Under the pieces are notes generated by a model. The model was not told the DNA's origin, ran no database searches, and saw nothing but the letters and a program-made list of their open reading frames with translations. A DNA stretch of 6,733 bases, from contig DATLFI010000286.1 in assembly GCA_035524895.1 (NCBI GenBank), positions 1 through 6,733 of the forward strand. The letters run 5' to 3'. Position 1 is the first letter of the stretch; each line of letters opens with the position of its first letter. Shown here piece after piece: positions 1 through 6,714 of the stretch. The translations under genes were made by a program, and so were the position numbers. This stretch comes from DATLFI01 sp035524895 (GTDB taxonomy: Bacteria; Acidobacteriota; Thermoanaerobaculia; Multivoradales; Multivoraceae).

Positions 1-227
1 GGCCCGGCTTCAAGTCGCGCGGCGACGACGCGCTGTTCTGCTACTGCTTCGAGATCCGCCGGGGCGACCTGCGGCGCGCCGTCGAACGCGGCGACGAAGC
101 AGCCGTGCCGCGCGAGATTCGGCGGCGGATGGCCGAGGGCGAGTGCCGCTGCCGCCTCACGAACCCCAGCGGGCGGTGTTGCCTGTCCGACGTGGACAAA
201 GCGGCCCGCCCTTTCAGCCGCGCCTAA
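1..227 (+). CDS. CopZ-like [2Fe-2S]-binding metallochaperone-type protein, 3' end only
   Basis: The frame is open from base 3 to the TAA at 225-227 and gives 74 C-terminal residues; the N-terminus lies outside the window. The visible part has six cysteines in the order CYC (residues 13-15 of the fragment), CRC (48-50) and CC (59-60), the last within NPSGRCCLSDV. This is the Cys pattern of the BFD-like domain found at the N-terminus of Archaeoglobus-type CopZ and in many stand-alone bacterial relatives. In CopZ that domain holds a [2Fe-2S] cluster and zinc, next to a separate copper-binding HMA domain. No HMA domain follows here: the protein stops 14 residues after the CC pair. Such proteins are often near mercury or copper resistance genes, which fits the efflux pump on the opposite strand. 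The role in iron-sulfur binding is well supported by the motif; delivery of copper or another metal is inference. An alternative is a BFD/NirB-type redox partner. Confidence 0.8.
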   Translation, partial: PGFKSRGDDALFCYCFEIRRGDLRRAVERGDEAAVPREIRRRMAEGECRCRLTNPSGRCCLSDVDKAARPFSRA

Positions 228-265
228 CCGCGTGCGGCCCACCGGCTGACCCGAACAGCGGATGC

Positions 266-270
266 GAGGA
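266..270 (+). promoter_or_regulatory. Shine-Dalgarno of the VOC gene
   Basis: GAGGA lies 6 nt upstream of the ATG at 277, a near-ideal spacing. It supports that start codon. The 49-bp gap after the preceding gene shows no obvious promoter, so the two plus-strand genes may share a transcript. Confidence 0.6.
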
Positions 271-276
271 TAAAGC

Positions 277-651
277 ATGCGCCAGCGTGTGACCCCGCAA
301 CTGCGATCGACGAACTGGGCGCGCACGCGCGCGTTCTACGAGGACGGGCTCGGCTTCCGCGTCTTGTGGGAGCACCGGTTCGAGCCGGGATTCCCGGTCT
401 TTGCCGAGGTCAGCCGCGACGGCCTCTCCCCCTTCCTCACGGAGCACGCCGGCGACTGCCAAGTCGGCGGCGCGGCCTACATCGTCGTCGGCGACCTCGA
501 CGGGCTGTATCGTGAGATCGTCGCGAAGGGAGTGCCCGTCGCCGAGCCGCCCGAGGACACGCCGTGGGGCACTCGAGAGATGAACGTGATCGACCCCGAC
601 GGCAACCGCCTGCGCTTCGCCGAGGAGAAGGTCGAGGAACGTTCTCCCTGA
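277..651 (+). CDS. VOC-family (glyoxalase / bleomycin-resistance fold) protein
   Basis: This 124-residue protein has the size of a single-chain VOC protein, which forms its site from two beta-alpha-beta-beta-beta modules, usually as a dimer. Module one starts near residue 6 with the pattern RSTNWARTRAFYEDGLGFRV (residues 10-29), the usual 'xxDxxxsxxFYxxxLGFxv' opening. Module two has YIVVGDLDGLYREIVAKGV (68-86), followed by TPWGTREMNVIDPDGNRLRF (95-114), a strong family hallmark ending near E116, where metal-dependent members have a glutamate ligand. The opening position where metal-dependent members carry His or Glu is not clearly a ligand here (Q8), so it may be a binding protein of the bleomycin-resistance type rather than a metalloenzyme. 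Substrate is unknown; glyoxalase, dioxygenase or antibiotic-binding roles cannot be told apart. The start is supported by GAGGA 6 nt upstream. The gene follows the CopZ-like gene by 49 bp on the same strand. Confidence 0.88.
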   Translation: MRQRVTPQLRSTNWARTRAFYEDGLGFRVLWEHRFEPGFPVFAEVSRDGLSPFLTEHAGDCQVGGAAYIVVGDLDGLYREIVAKGVPVAEPPEDTPWGTREMNVIDPDGNRLRFAEEKVEERSP

Positions 652-724
652 GGAGCCGTCGAGAGGCCTGCTGTCCCTGCCGTGCCGCTGACGCGGCGGC
701 GCCGCCCGGCTCGGCGTCGACGAG

Positions 725-1441
725 CTATCTCCGCGCCAGGCGATATCGCCAGGTCCCGCGCGAGGTCCGCTCGCGCGTCAGGCGAACCTGGCAACCGAGC
801 CGGGGCGACTCCACCCAGCCGTCGGCGTCGGGCACGAGCACGCGATAGGCGCCGGCCCCCGGTTCGATCTCGCCGTCACCGCGCCCGCCACCTGGCAGCG
901 TCCGCACCTCGAAGTGCAGCTCGGCCCCCAGTGCGTCGACCAGCCACAGCTCCGGCACGCCGGCCCGCGCGTAGAGCACGGGCAGGCGCTGGGTGTCCTT
1001 GACACGGCTGCCCCGCGAGACGATCTCGACGACGAGGTCGGGCGCGCCCTCGATCTCGAGCGAACGGCCCGGCTCGGAGTCTCGCGCCGGCACGTAGCGG
1101 CAGCGGCCTCGATCGAGCGACTCCCACGTCACCAGCACCACGTCGGGCTCCACCGACAGCGCGGCCGCCGGCGCACTGACGCGGGCGCGGTCGATGAACA
1201 CCTCGCCGCGATCGCCCGCGGTCATCCACTCGTGCAGCGCCGCGGCGATCGCGGTCTTCACCGCGCCGTGCGCGTGGAGGTCTTCTGGGCTCATCTCGAC
1301 CTCCACCTCCCCGGCGAGGTAGTCGATCCGGCCGCGCTCGGGGAAATCGCCCGAGGTCGCCCACGCGCGGAACGCCGCGAGCGAGTCGAGACCGCTCGGG
1401 ATGCGGAGCTGCTGTTCCTCGATGACGACCGCTGGGCTCAT
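725..1441 (-). CDS. Uma2-family (DUF820) putative endonuclease-fold protein
   Basis: This 238-residue protein belongs to Uma2/DUF820, a family with a PD-(D/E)XK nuclease-like fold, very abundant in planctomycetes and cyanobacteria and mostly of unknown function. The family pattern is visible in order: GRIDYLAGEVEVEMSPEDLHAH (starting at residue 37), EPDVVLV with D100, PDLVVEIVS with E139, then VKDT (147-150) and YARAGVPELWLVDA (157-170). D100 and E139 are the likely acidic active-site positions. The usual DxxxK after the EIxS motif is replaced by DTQRL, but a lysine (K148) sits just before the aspartate; from memory this is the 'KDTxRLPxxY' subfamily seen in planctomycetes. The C-terminal LTRERTSRGTWRY resembles the end of the same subfamily. 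The ATG start has no good Shine-Dalgarno, but the protein begins at the expected length. It starts 13 bp after the stop of the DUF1259 gene, which suggests translation from the same message. Nuclease activity is not demonstrated for most members and is inference here. Confidence 0.87.
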   Translation of the reverse strand: MSPAVVIEEQQLRIPSGLDSLAAFRAWATSGDFPERGRIDYLAGEVEVEMSPEDLHAHGAVKTAIAAALHEWMTAGDRGEVFIDRARVSAPAAALSVEPDVVLVTWESLDRGRCRYVPARDSEPGRSLEIEGAPDLVVEIVSRGSRVKDTQRLPVLYARAGVPELWLVDALGAELHFEVRTLPGGGRGDGEIEPGAGAYRVLVPDADGWVESPRLGCQVRLTRERTSRGTWRYRLARR

Positions 1442-1454
1442 GACGAGAACAACT

Positions 1455-2399
1455 CTACCTAAGCTGCACGCGAGCCTGCGCCTCCCTTGCCCCTTCCACC
1501 GCGCGCGCCAGATCCGCGGCGGCGCCCTTTCCCCAGAAGTGTACGAAGTAGTACGGCGGATCCTCGCCGACCATGTGGTGGTGAATTGCCACGCTCGAGA
1601 GCCCGCCGGCGCGCAGCGCCCGCAGCACCGGCTGCACCTCGGCGGCGGTCATCGCGAAGTCGCCCGAGACGGCGGCGCGCGCGTCGGTGCCCGAGAACGC
1701 GGCCCAGGTGGTGATGCCCATCGAGCCGCCGACTTCGACACCGTGCATTCTCGCGGGGTGGCCCCAGGTCCACTTCGCAACGCCGGCGGTGACTGCGGCG
1801 CCCGGGCCGAGAATCGCCTCGAGCGGCGGCACTGTGATGCGGTTCTCGGCGCTCGGCGCCGCGCGCGAGCCGCGCTGCGGCGCGGCGTTGTGGGCGCGCA
1901 CGGCGCGCACCGCGTCCCAAGTCGCCTTGACGCCGCGAGCGAGCGCGAGCGGGTCGCCGTGACCGCCGATGTGGAGGAAGAACACGCGCGGCTCGTCGAG
2001 CAGGAAGTGGTTGTGCAGCGCTGTGACTTCGAGGCCGTGCGCGAACGCGGCGTCGATCGCGGCGTCGACCTCGTCCTCGAAGACCACGGTGTCGCCCATC
2101 AGCATCGCGTGCCCCGGCGGCTCGGGCAACGAGCGGAGCGTCGCCCACGACCCGAGCCCCGCGAAGGGATGCAGCACGAAGCCGTCGACCGTGACCCGCA
2201 CGTCGTCGCGCGCCCAGGCGACGCGCACCACGCCGTCGGCGGCGACGGTGGCGGCGACGCCCGCCGCTTCGCCGATCTTCACGGCGTCGAGGCTCGGCAC
2301 CTGGGCCATCGACACGTTGGCTGCCAAGAGCATCGTGGCGCCCACCACCGGCCCCCGCAGCGCTGCGACGAGATTGCCGTTCGTGCCCGAACTTCTCAT
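1455..2399 (-). CDS. DUF1259 (LppY/LpqO-like) secreted protein with two homologous halves
   Basis: This 314-residue protein has a plausible signal peptide: a polar start, a hydrophobic stretch at about residues 16-32 and a likely cleavage after NVSMA, before Q33. The mature part holds two DUF1259 modules. The first has GHAMLMGDTVVFEDEV (96-111) and HNHFLLDEPRVFFLH (129-143); the second has ARAAVSGDFAMTAAEV (240-255) and HHHMVGEDPPYYFVH (273-287). The histidines at 129, 131 and 143 recur at 273, 275 and 287, exactly 144 residues on, with an acidic pair between them in both halves. This H-x-H...D/E...H spacing looks like a metal site, but that is inference; the family has no established biochemical role. 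Named mycobacterial members (LppY, LpqO) are lipoproteins, whereas no lipobox cysteine is present here, so the protein is probably periplasmic or exported. The start is supported by a GAGGAG ribosome site 6 nt upstream. It lies 105 bp downstream of the DMT transporter gene and 13 bp upstream of the Uma2 gene. Confidence 0.9.
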   Translation of the reverse strand: MRSSGTNGNLVAALRGPVVGATMLLAANVSMAQVPSLDAVKIGEAAGVAATVAADGVVRVAWARDDVRVTVDGFVLHPFAGLGSWATLRSLPEPPGHAMLMGDTVVFEDEVDAAIDAAFAHGLEVTALHNHFLLDEPRVFFLHIGGHGDPLALARGVKATWDAVRAVRAHNAAPQRGSRAAPSAENRITVPPLEAILGPGAAVTAGVAKWTWGHPARMHGVEVGGSMGITTWAAFSGTDARAAVSGDFAMTAAEVQPVLRALRAGGLSSVAIHHHMVGEDPPYYFVHFWGKGAAADLARAVEGAREAQARVQLR

Positions 2400-2405
2400 G
2401 TTGGT

Positions 2406-2411
2406 CTCCTC
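2406..2411 (-). promoter_or_regulatory. Shine-Dalgarno of the DUF1259 gene
   Basis: On the minus strand GAGGAG lies 6 nt before the ATG at 2399. It is the strongest ribosome site in the minus-strand set and fixes this start. The rest of the 105-bp gap (2400-2504) shows no convincing -35/-10 pair and no strong terminator hairpin. Confidence 0.6.
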
Positions 2412-2504
2412 GAGCCGCTCCGCCGCCTGCCCACAGTCCAGACTACTGGCTCCTCGACCAACGAGTCGACCCGACGGCCCAGGACCGGCCCGGAGCCGCC
2501 CCCC

Positions 2505-3539
2505 TCAATGACGATGCCGGTGGTGGAGGTCGGGGGCGTGGGGATGCGAATGCGTGGCCGGCTCGTGGACGTGAGGGTGAGTGTGCCGCAGGCTTTGCGG
2601 CTCGCCGGGATGATCGTGGTCGTGGTGGCCGTCGTCGTGCCGATGGTCATGCGTGTGCGCCAAGCGCTCGTGGCCGTGAACGTGGGCGTGCCGCGCGCGG
2701 AGCAGCACGAGAAGAGCGACCGCCATCAGCGTTGCAGCGAGCACTTGCACGAGGTGGATGTGCTCGCCGAGGAACGCCCACGACAACGCGGTGCCCACGA
2801 AGGGCGACGTCGCGAACAGGAGCTGCGATCGGCTGGCTCCGAGCTGCTGCGCCCCCGAGATGTACAGAACGAGAGAAGCGCCGTAGCTCACCGCGCCCAC
2901 GGCGAGAGCGAGGGCGATCGAACGCCCCGCCGGCAGCCCACCTTCGAGGCCTAGGCCCAGGAGCAGGTTCACCGTGCCCGCGACCAGGCCCTTGACCGCG
3001 GTGGTCTGCGCCGGCGTGAAGGCGCTCACCAGAGCGGTGAAGTTGTTGTCGAACCCCCAGCACACGCAGGCCAGGGCGACGAGGAGGCCGGCGGACGCGC
3101 CGGCGAAGCCGCCGACCGCTAGCGCGATGCCACCCGCGAGGACGAGCGTCGCGGCGATCCACGTCCTCGCATCGAGGTGCTCGCGGAAGAGGGCCCAGGC
3201 CAGCAGCGTCGTCGCCGGGGTTTCCAAGTTGAGCCAGAGCGACACCGACGACGCCGGCGCCGCCGCGAGGCCAAGCAGCATCAGGACCGGACCGAGCCCG
3301 CCGCCCAGCAGGACCGCGCCCGCGAGCAGCCAGCGCTGACGCCGGTCGGCACGCAGCTCGCGCGAGCCGCCGCGGAACGCCCAGGGGAGCACACCAGCGG
3401 CCCCACCCAGGTAGAGCAGACCCGCCAGCGTGACCGGCCCGACGGACTCGAGGAGGGCCTTCGACAGGGGGGTCGAAGCGCCGAAGAGCGCGGCCGCGAC
3501 CAGGCACGCGAGGGCGGAGCGTGCGCGACCGGAGGCCAT
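2505..3539 (-). CDS. EamA/DMT-family transporter with long His-rich C-terminal tail
   Basis: This 344-residue membrane protein has about ten hydrophobic segments (near residues 8-25, 35-55, 70-92, 98-118, 126-144, 150-170, 182-200, 207-228, 238-258 and 263-281), the two-times-five helix plan of EamA drug/metabolite transporters. Family features include LFGASTPLSKALL in helix 1, the SVSLWLNLETPATTLLAW stretch before the short linker and helix ten ending the second repeat. Helix 6 holds C158, C160 and WGFDNNFTA, which I associate with a particular DMT subgroup. From residue 281 the protein ends in a 64-residue tail with 23 histidines, mostly as H-x-H, closing in DLHHRHRH. With ten helices and a cytoplasmic N-terminus the tail should be in the cytoplasm. 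DMT members export amino acids, metabolites or drugs; the tail suggests binding of Ni, Co, Zn or Cu and therefore a metal-related role, which is inference. The gene starts 28 bp after the RND pump stop. No strong ribosome site is visible, so coupling to the pump gene is possible. Confidence 0.9.
   Translation of the reverse strand: MASGRARSALACLVAAALFGASTPLSKALLESVGPVTLAGLLYLGGAAGVLPWAFRGGSRELRADRRQRWLLAGAVLLGGGLGPVLMLLGLAAAPASSVSLWLNLETPATTLLAWALFREHLDARTWIAATLVLAGGIALAVGGFAGASAGLLVALACVCWGFDNNFTALVSAFTPAQTTAVKGLVAGTVNLLLGLGLEGGLPAGRSIALALAVGAVSYGASLVLYISGAQQLGASRSQLLFATSPFVGTALSWAFLGEHIHLVQVLAATLMAVALLVLLRARHAHVHGHERLAHTHDHRHDDGHHDHDHPGEPQSLRHTHPHVHEPATHSHPHAPDLHHRHRH
2508..2699 (-). other. 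Low-complexity His-rich coding stretch (residues 281-344 of the DMT protein)
   Basis: Twenty-three of 64 codons are histidine. On the plus strand this appears as a run of GTG and ATG triplets. The histidines fall in clusters (AHVHGH, AHTHDHRH, HHDHDH, RHTHPHVH, THSHPH, HHRHRH) separated by short Pro/Glu/Gly linkers, like metal-binding loops of ZIP and CDF transporters or the tails of UreE and HypB. It is in frame with the transporter and is not a separate gene. Confidence 0.85.
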
Positions 3540-3567
3540 GGCGCTCTGTGCCGCGTCGCCTCGGCCG

Positions 3568-6500
3568 TCAGGCGGGCGACACCGCCTCGCCGGCGGGCGA
3601 ACGCTCCCGCTCGGACGGCGCCTCGGCCGCGCGCACGCGACCCGACCATCGCAGGTAGAGGACCGGCACCACGATCAAGTTGAGAAACGTCGAGCTCAGT
3701 AGCCCGCCGAGGATGACCCGCGCCATCGGGCTCTGGATCTCGTTGCCCGGCTGGTCGCCGTGGATCACCAGCGGCATCAGTGCGAGCCCGGCGGTGAGCG
3801 CGGTCATCAAGATGGGAGCGAGTCGCTCGCGGGCGCCGCGGCGAACCGCCTCCTCGAGCGGCAGCCCTTCCTCGTCGATCAGGTGCTGGTAGTGGGTCAC
3901 CAGCAGCACCCCGTTGCGTGTCGCGATGCCGAACAGGGTCACGAATCCGACCAGGGTGGCCACCGACAGCACGCCGCCCCCGAGAGCGAGGGCGAACACG
4001 CCTCCGATCAGCGCGAGCGGCAGGTTGACCAGCACGATCAGCGTCTCGCGGTGGCTGCGGAAGGCGAGGAACAGGAGCCCGTACATGCCGGCGAGGATCA
4101 GGGCGCCGAGCCACGCCAGATTGCGCTGGCTCTTCGCCGCCTCCTCGAACTGACCGCCGAAGGTCACCAGGTAGCCGGAAGGCAGCTCGATCGCGTCGCG
4201 GACCGCCGCCTCGGCGCGTCCGACAACGCCCGCGAGATCGGCGCCGACGACATTGGCCGTCACCATCGCCACCCGCTGCACATCCTCGCGACGCACGAGG
4301 GACGGCCCGAGGTCGACCCGCACCTCGGCGACCTCCTCGAGTCGCAAGATCGCTCCCGCCGGCGTGCTGATCGGCAGTCGGGCGAGGTCCTCGCGCCCCG
4401 CGCGCAGCGACTCGGGATAGCGCACCACCACGCGGGCCGCAACGCCGCGGTCGACGATCTCACCGGCATCGGTACCCTGGAACAGCGCTTCCACGCCCAC
4501 GGACAGGTCCTCGGGCGAAAGGCCGTGCCTCGCCATCGCCTCGCGGTCGGGGTCGATGACGAGCTGCGGGATGGTCGCCTGCTCCTGGTTCGACAGGTCG
4601 ACGATGCCCGGGACACCCGCCAGCACTCCCTCGACGCGGGCCGCGAGGCCGCGCAGGACGGAGAGGTCGGGGCCCAGGACCTTGACCGCGAGATTGGTGC
4701 GGCTGCCGGAGATCATGTGGTCGATACGGTGGCTGATCGGCTGCCCGAAGGACACCGTGGCGCCGGGGATGGTCGCGACGGCGCGCCGCAGCTCGGCCAG
4801 CAGCTCGTTCTTCGAGCGGCCGTGCTCGAGCGGACCGAGCACCACCTCGATCTCTGAGGCGTTGACGCCCTGCACGTGCTCGTCCTTCGCCGCGCGACCG
4901 GTGCGGCGGCTGGTCGAGACCACCTCCGGGTATCCGAGCAGCGCCTCCTCGACCTGACGGCCGAGCCGGTCGCTCTCCGCGAGAGGGATGCCCGGCGGGC
5001 TCACGACCCCGACCGTCAGCGAGCCCTCGTTGAAGGCCGGCAGGAAGCTGCGCCCGAGCGACGGTAGCAGCGCGAACGCCGTGCCCAGGAGCACGACGCA
5101 GGCGAGCAACACGGCGCCACGGTGGCGGAGCGACCAGTCGAGGCTCGGCGCGTAGGCCCGGTGGAGGGTACGCAGCAGCCAGGGCTCCCTCGCTTCGAGC
5201 GCCGCGGTGCGTGGCAGGAGCAGAAGGCAGAGCACCGGCGTCAACGTGAGCGACACCAGCAGGGAAGCGCCGAGCGCCGCCACGTACGAGAACCCGAGCG
5301 GGCGCAGCAGCCTCCCCTCGATCCCGGGCAACGCCGCCAGCGGCAGGAACACCAGGACGATGATCGCGGTGGCGAACACGATCGCCTTGCGCACCTCGCT
5401 CGATGCTCGGAACACCACCTCGAGAGCCGTGCGCTGCTCGCCCTCCGGCTTCAGCCGCTCGAGCCGCAGGCGCCGGAACACGTTCTCGACATCGATGATC
5501 GCGTCGTCGACCAGCGCGCCGATCGCGATCGCGAGGCCGCCGAGGGTCATGGTGTTGAGCGTGCCGCCGAACAGCGAGACCACCAGGATGCCCGCCACCA
5601 GGGACAACGGGATCGCCAGAGCCGAGATCAGCGTGGTGCGCCAGCTCCCCAGAAACAGGAACAGCACGAGCACCACGAGGATCGCGCCGTCGCGCAACGC
5701 CGCGAGCACGTTGGCGATCGCGACCTCGATGAAGTCAGCTTGGCGGAAGTTCTCCTGCTCGATGCGCACGCCGGCGGGTAGGCTCCTCTGCACGCGCGCC
5801 AGCACCTGGTCGATCGCCTCGGTCAGCTCCAGCGTGTTGACGCCCGGCTGCTTCTGCACCGAGAGCACGACGGCGGGTCGCGCGCGATAGGAGGCCAGGC
5901 CGCGCGACGGCTCCGGCCCCCAGGCCACATCCGCGACATCGCCGACCCGGATCGGCATCCCCGACTCGACACGAACGACCGCCGCGGCGAGGTCCTCGGG
6001 GCCGCGCACTCGGCCGAGCCAACGCACCAAGTACTCCTGGCCGCCCTCGACGTGGAAGCCCGCGGCCGGCGTGCGTCCCGCGCTCGCCACGGCGTCCTGG
6101 AGCTCCGCCAGCGACACGCGCCGCTGGAGCAGCGCCGCCGTGTCCACGGTGACCTGGAGCTGGCGCACCTCGCCGCCGATCGGCACCACCTGCGAAACGC
6201 CGGGGATCGCGAGCAGGCTCCGGCGCACGACGGTCTCGGCCAGCCGGCGCAGCTCCATGCCACCCACCTCGTCCGAGGTCAGCGCGATGAAGGTGATCTC
6301 GCCCATGATCGAGCTGATCGGTCCCATCTCGGGCCGCGAGGCCTGAACCGGCAGCTCGACGCGCTGCAGCCGCTCGGCCACCACCTGCCGCGCGCGGTAC
6401 ACCTCGGACTGCCAGCCGAACTCGACCCACACCACCGAGATGCCGTCTGCCGACACCGAGCGCAGCCGCCGCACACCGGACACTCCATTGAGCGCCGACT

Positions 6501-6714
6501 CGACCGGGAAGGTGACCAAGAGCTCCACCTCCTCGGGCGCCATGCCGCGTCCTTCGGTGATCACCGTCACCGTGGGCGCGGAGAGGTCCGGAAAGATGTC
6601 GAGCGGCAGCGTGGCGACATAGGCGCCACCGGCGACCAAGAGCGCGCCGGCCAGCGTGAGAACCAGGAGCCGATGACGGAGAGAGAAATGGATCAGCCTC
6701 TCGAGGACGGTCAT
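3568..6714 (-). CDS. Heavy-metal efflux RND pump, CusA/CzcA family
   Basis: This 1048-residue protein is a complete RND inner-membrane pump, within the usual 1020-1070 residue length of the heavy-metal (HME) group. It would use the proton gradient to move metal cations from the periplasm or cytoplasm out through a membrane-fusion protein and outer-membrane channel. Helix 1 is at about residues 13-33, followed by PLDIFPDLSAPTVTV, a hallmark of the group, and a periplasmic porter domain to about 335. Helices 2-6 span about 338-500, with helix 4 reading GALVDDAIIDVEN (399-411), which holds the proton-relay acids D403/D404, D408 and E410. The second porter domain covers about 552-865, and helices 8-12 lie at about 867-1022. 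Helix 4 lacks the DFG...DGA pattern of CzcA. The positions that I align with the three CusA copper methionines (M573, M623, M672) are G569, A619 and H666. The metal is therefore unassigned, and no gene symbol is given. The C-terminal 25 residues are polar. The ATG may overlap the stop of the preceding gene as ATGA; GGGGG lies 7 nt upstream. The DMT gene follows 28 bp downstream. Confidence 0.95.
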   Translation of the reverse strand: MTVLERLIHFSLRHRLLVLTLAGALLVAGGAYVATLPLDIFPDLSAPTVTVITEGRGMAPEEVELLVTFPVESALNGVSGVRRLRSVSADGISVVWVEFGWQSEVYRARQVVAERLQRVELPVQASRPEMGPISSIMGEITFIALTSDEVGGMELRRLAETVVRRSLLAIPGVSQVVPIGGEVRQLQVTVDTAALLQRRVSLAELQDAVASAGRTPAAGFHVEGGQEYLVRWLGRVRGPEDLAAAVVRVESGMPIRVGDVADVAWGPEPSRGLASYRARPAVVLSVQKQPGVNTLELTEAIDQVLARVQRSLPAGVRIEQENFRQADFIEVAIANVLAALRDGAILVVLVLFLFLGSWRTTLISALAIPLSLVAGILVVSLFGGTLNTMTLGGLAIAIGALVDDAIIDVENVFRRLRLERLKPEGEQRTALEVVFRASSEVRKAIVFATAIIVLVFLPLAALPGIEGRLLRPLGFSYVAALGASLLVSLTLTPVLCLLLLPRTAALEAREPWLLRTLHRAYAPSLDWSLRHRGAVLLACVVLLGTAFALLPSLGRSFLPAFNEGSLTVGVVSPPGIPLAESDRLGRQVEEALLGYPEVVSTSRRTGRAAKDEHVQGVNASEIEVVLGPLEHGRSKNELLAELRRAVATIPGATVSFGQPISHRIDHMISGSRTNLAVKVLGPDLSVLRGLAARVEGVLAGVPGIVDLSNQEQATIPQLVIDPDREAMARHGLSPEDLSVGVEALFQGTDAGEIVDRGVAARVVVRYPESLRAGREDLARLPISTPAGAILRLEEVAEVRVDLGPSLVRREDVQRVAMVTANVVGADLAGVVGRAEAAVRDAIELPSGYLVTFGGQFEEAAKSQRNLAWLGALILAGMYGLLFLAFRSHRETLIVLVNLPLALIGGVFALALGGGVLSVATLVGFVTLFGIATRNGVLLVTHYQHLIDEEGLPLEEAVRRGARERLAPILMTALTAGLALMPLVIHGDQPGNEIQSPMARVILGGLLSSTFLNLIVVPVLYLRWSGRVRAAEAPSERERSPAGEAVSPA

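Noticed and set aside
684..697. GCCGC-TGAC-GCGGC hairpin in the convergent gap, as a possible bidirectional terminator
   Set aside because: The stem is only 5 bp and no T-run follows on either strand. In such GC-rich DNA short GC stems are common. Termination may occur here, but the sequence does not show it.
695..706. 12-bp perfect palindrome GGCGGCGCCGCC
   Set aside because: It has no loop, is pure GC and sits between convergent genes rather than at a promoter, so there is no reason to call it an operator.
2434..2465. Short stems CAGT...ACTG and CTCG...CGAG between the DMT and DUF1259 genes
   Set aside because: Both stems are 4 bp with loops of 7 and 5 nt and no T-run, too weak for a terminator or regulatory element.
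2508..2699. GTG/ATG-rich triplet run as a non-coding tandem repeat or CRISPR-like array
   Set aside because: It has no constant repeat unit or spacers and is explained by in-frame histidine codons of the DMT tail.
1401..2954. A 517-codon open frame on the plus strand, antisense to DUF1259 and the end of the DMT gene
   Set aside because: Its product is Arg/His/Val-rich low-complexity sequence with no recognisable domain. The opposite strand encodes clear DUF1259 and DMT proteins. Long antisense frames are expected at this GC content.
3760..4857. A 365-codon plus-strand open frame antisense to the RND gene
   Set aside because: It is the complement of conserved RND helices and porter-domain sequence, with Arg/His/Gln/Asp-rich composition and no domain of its own.
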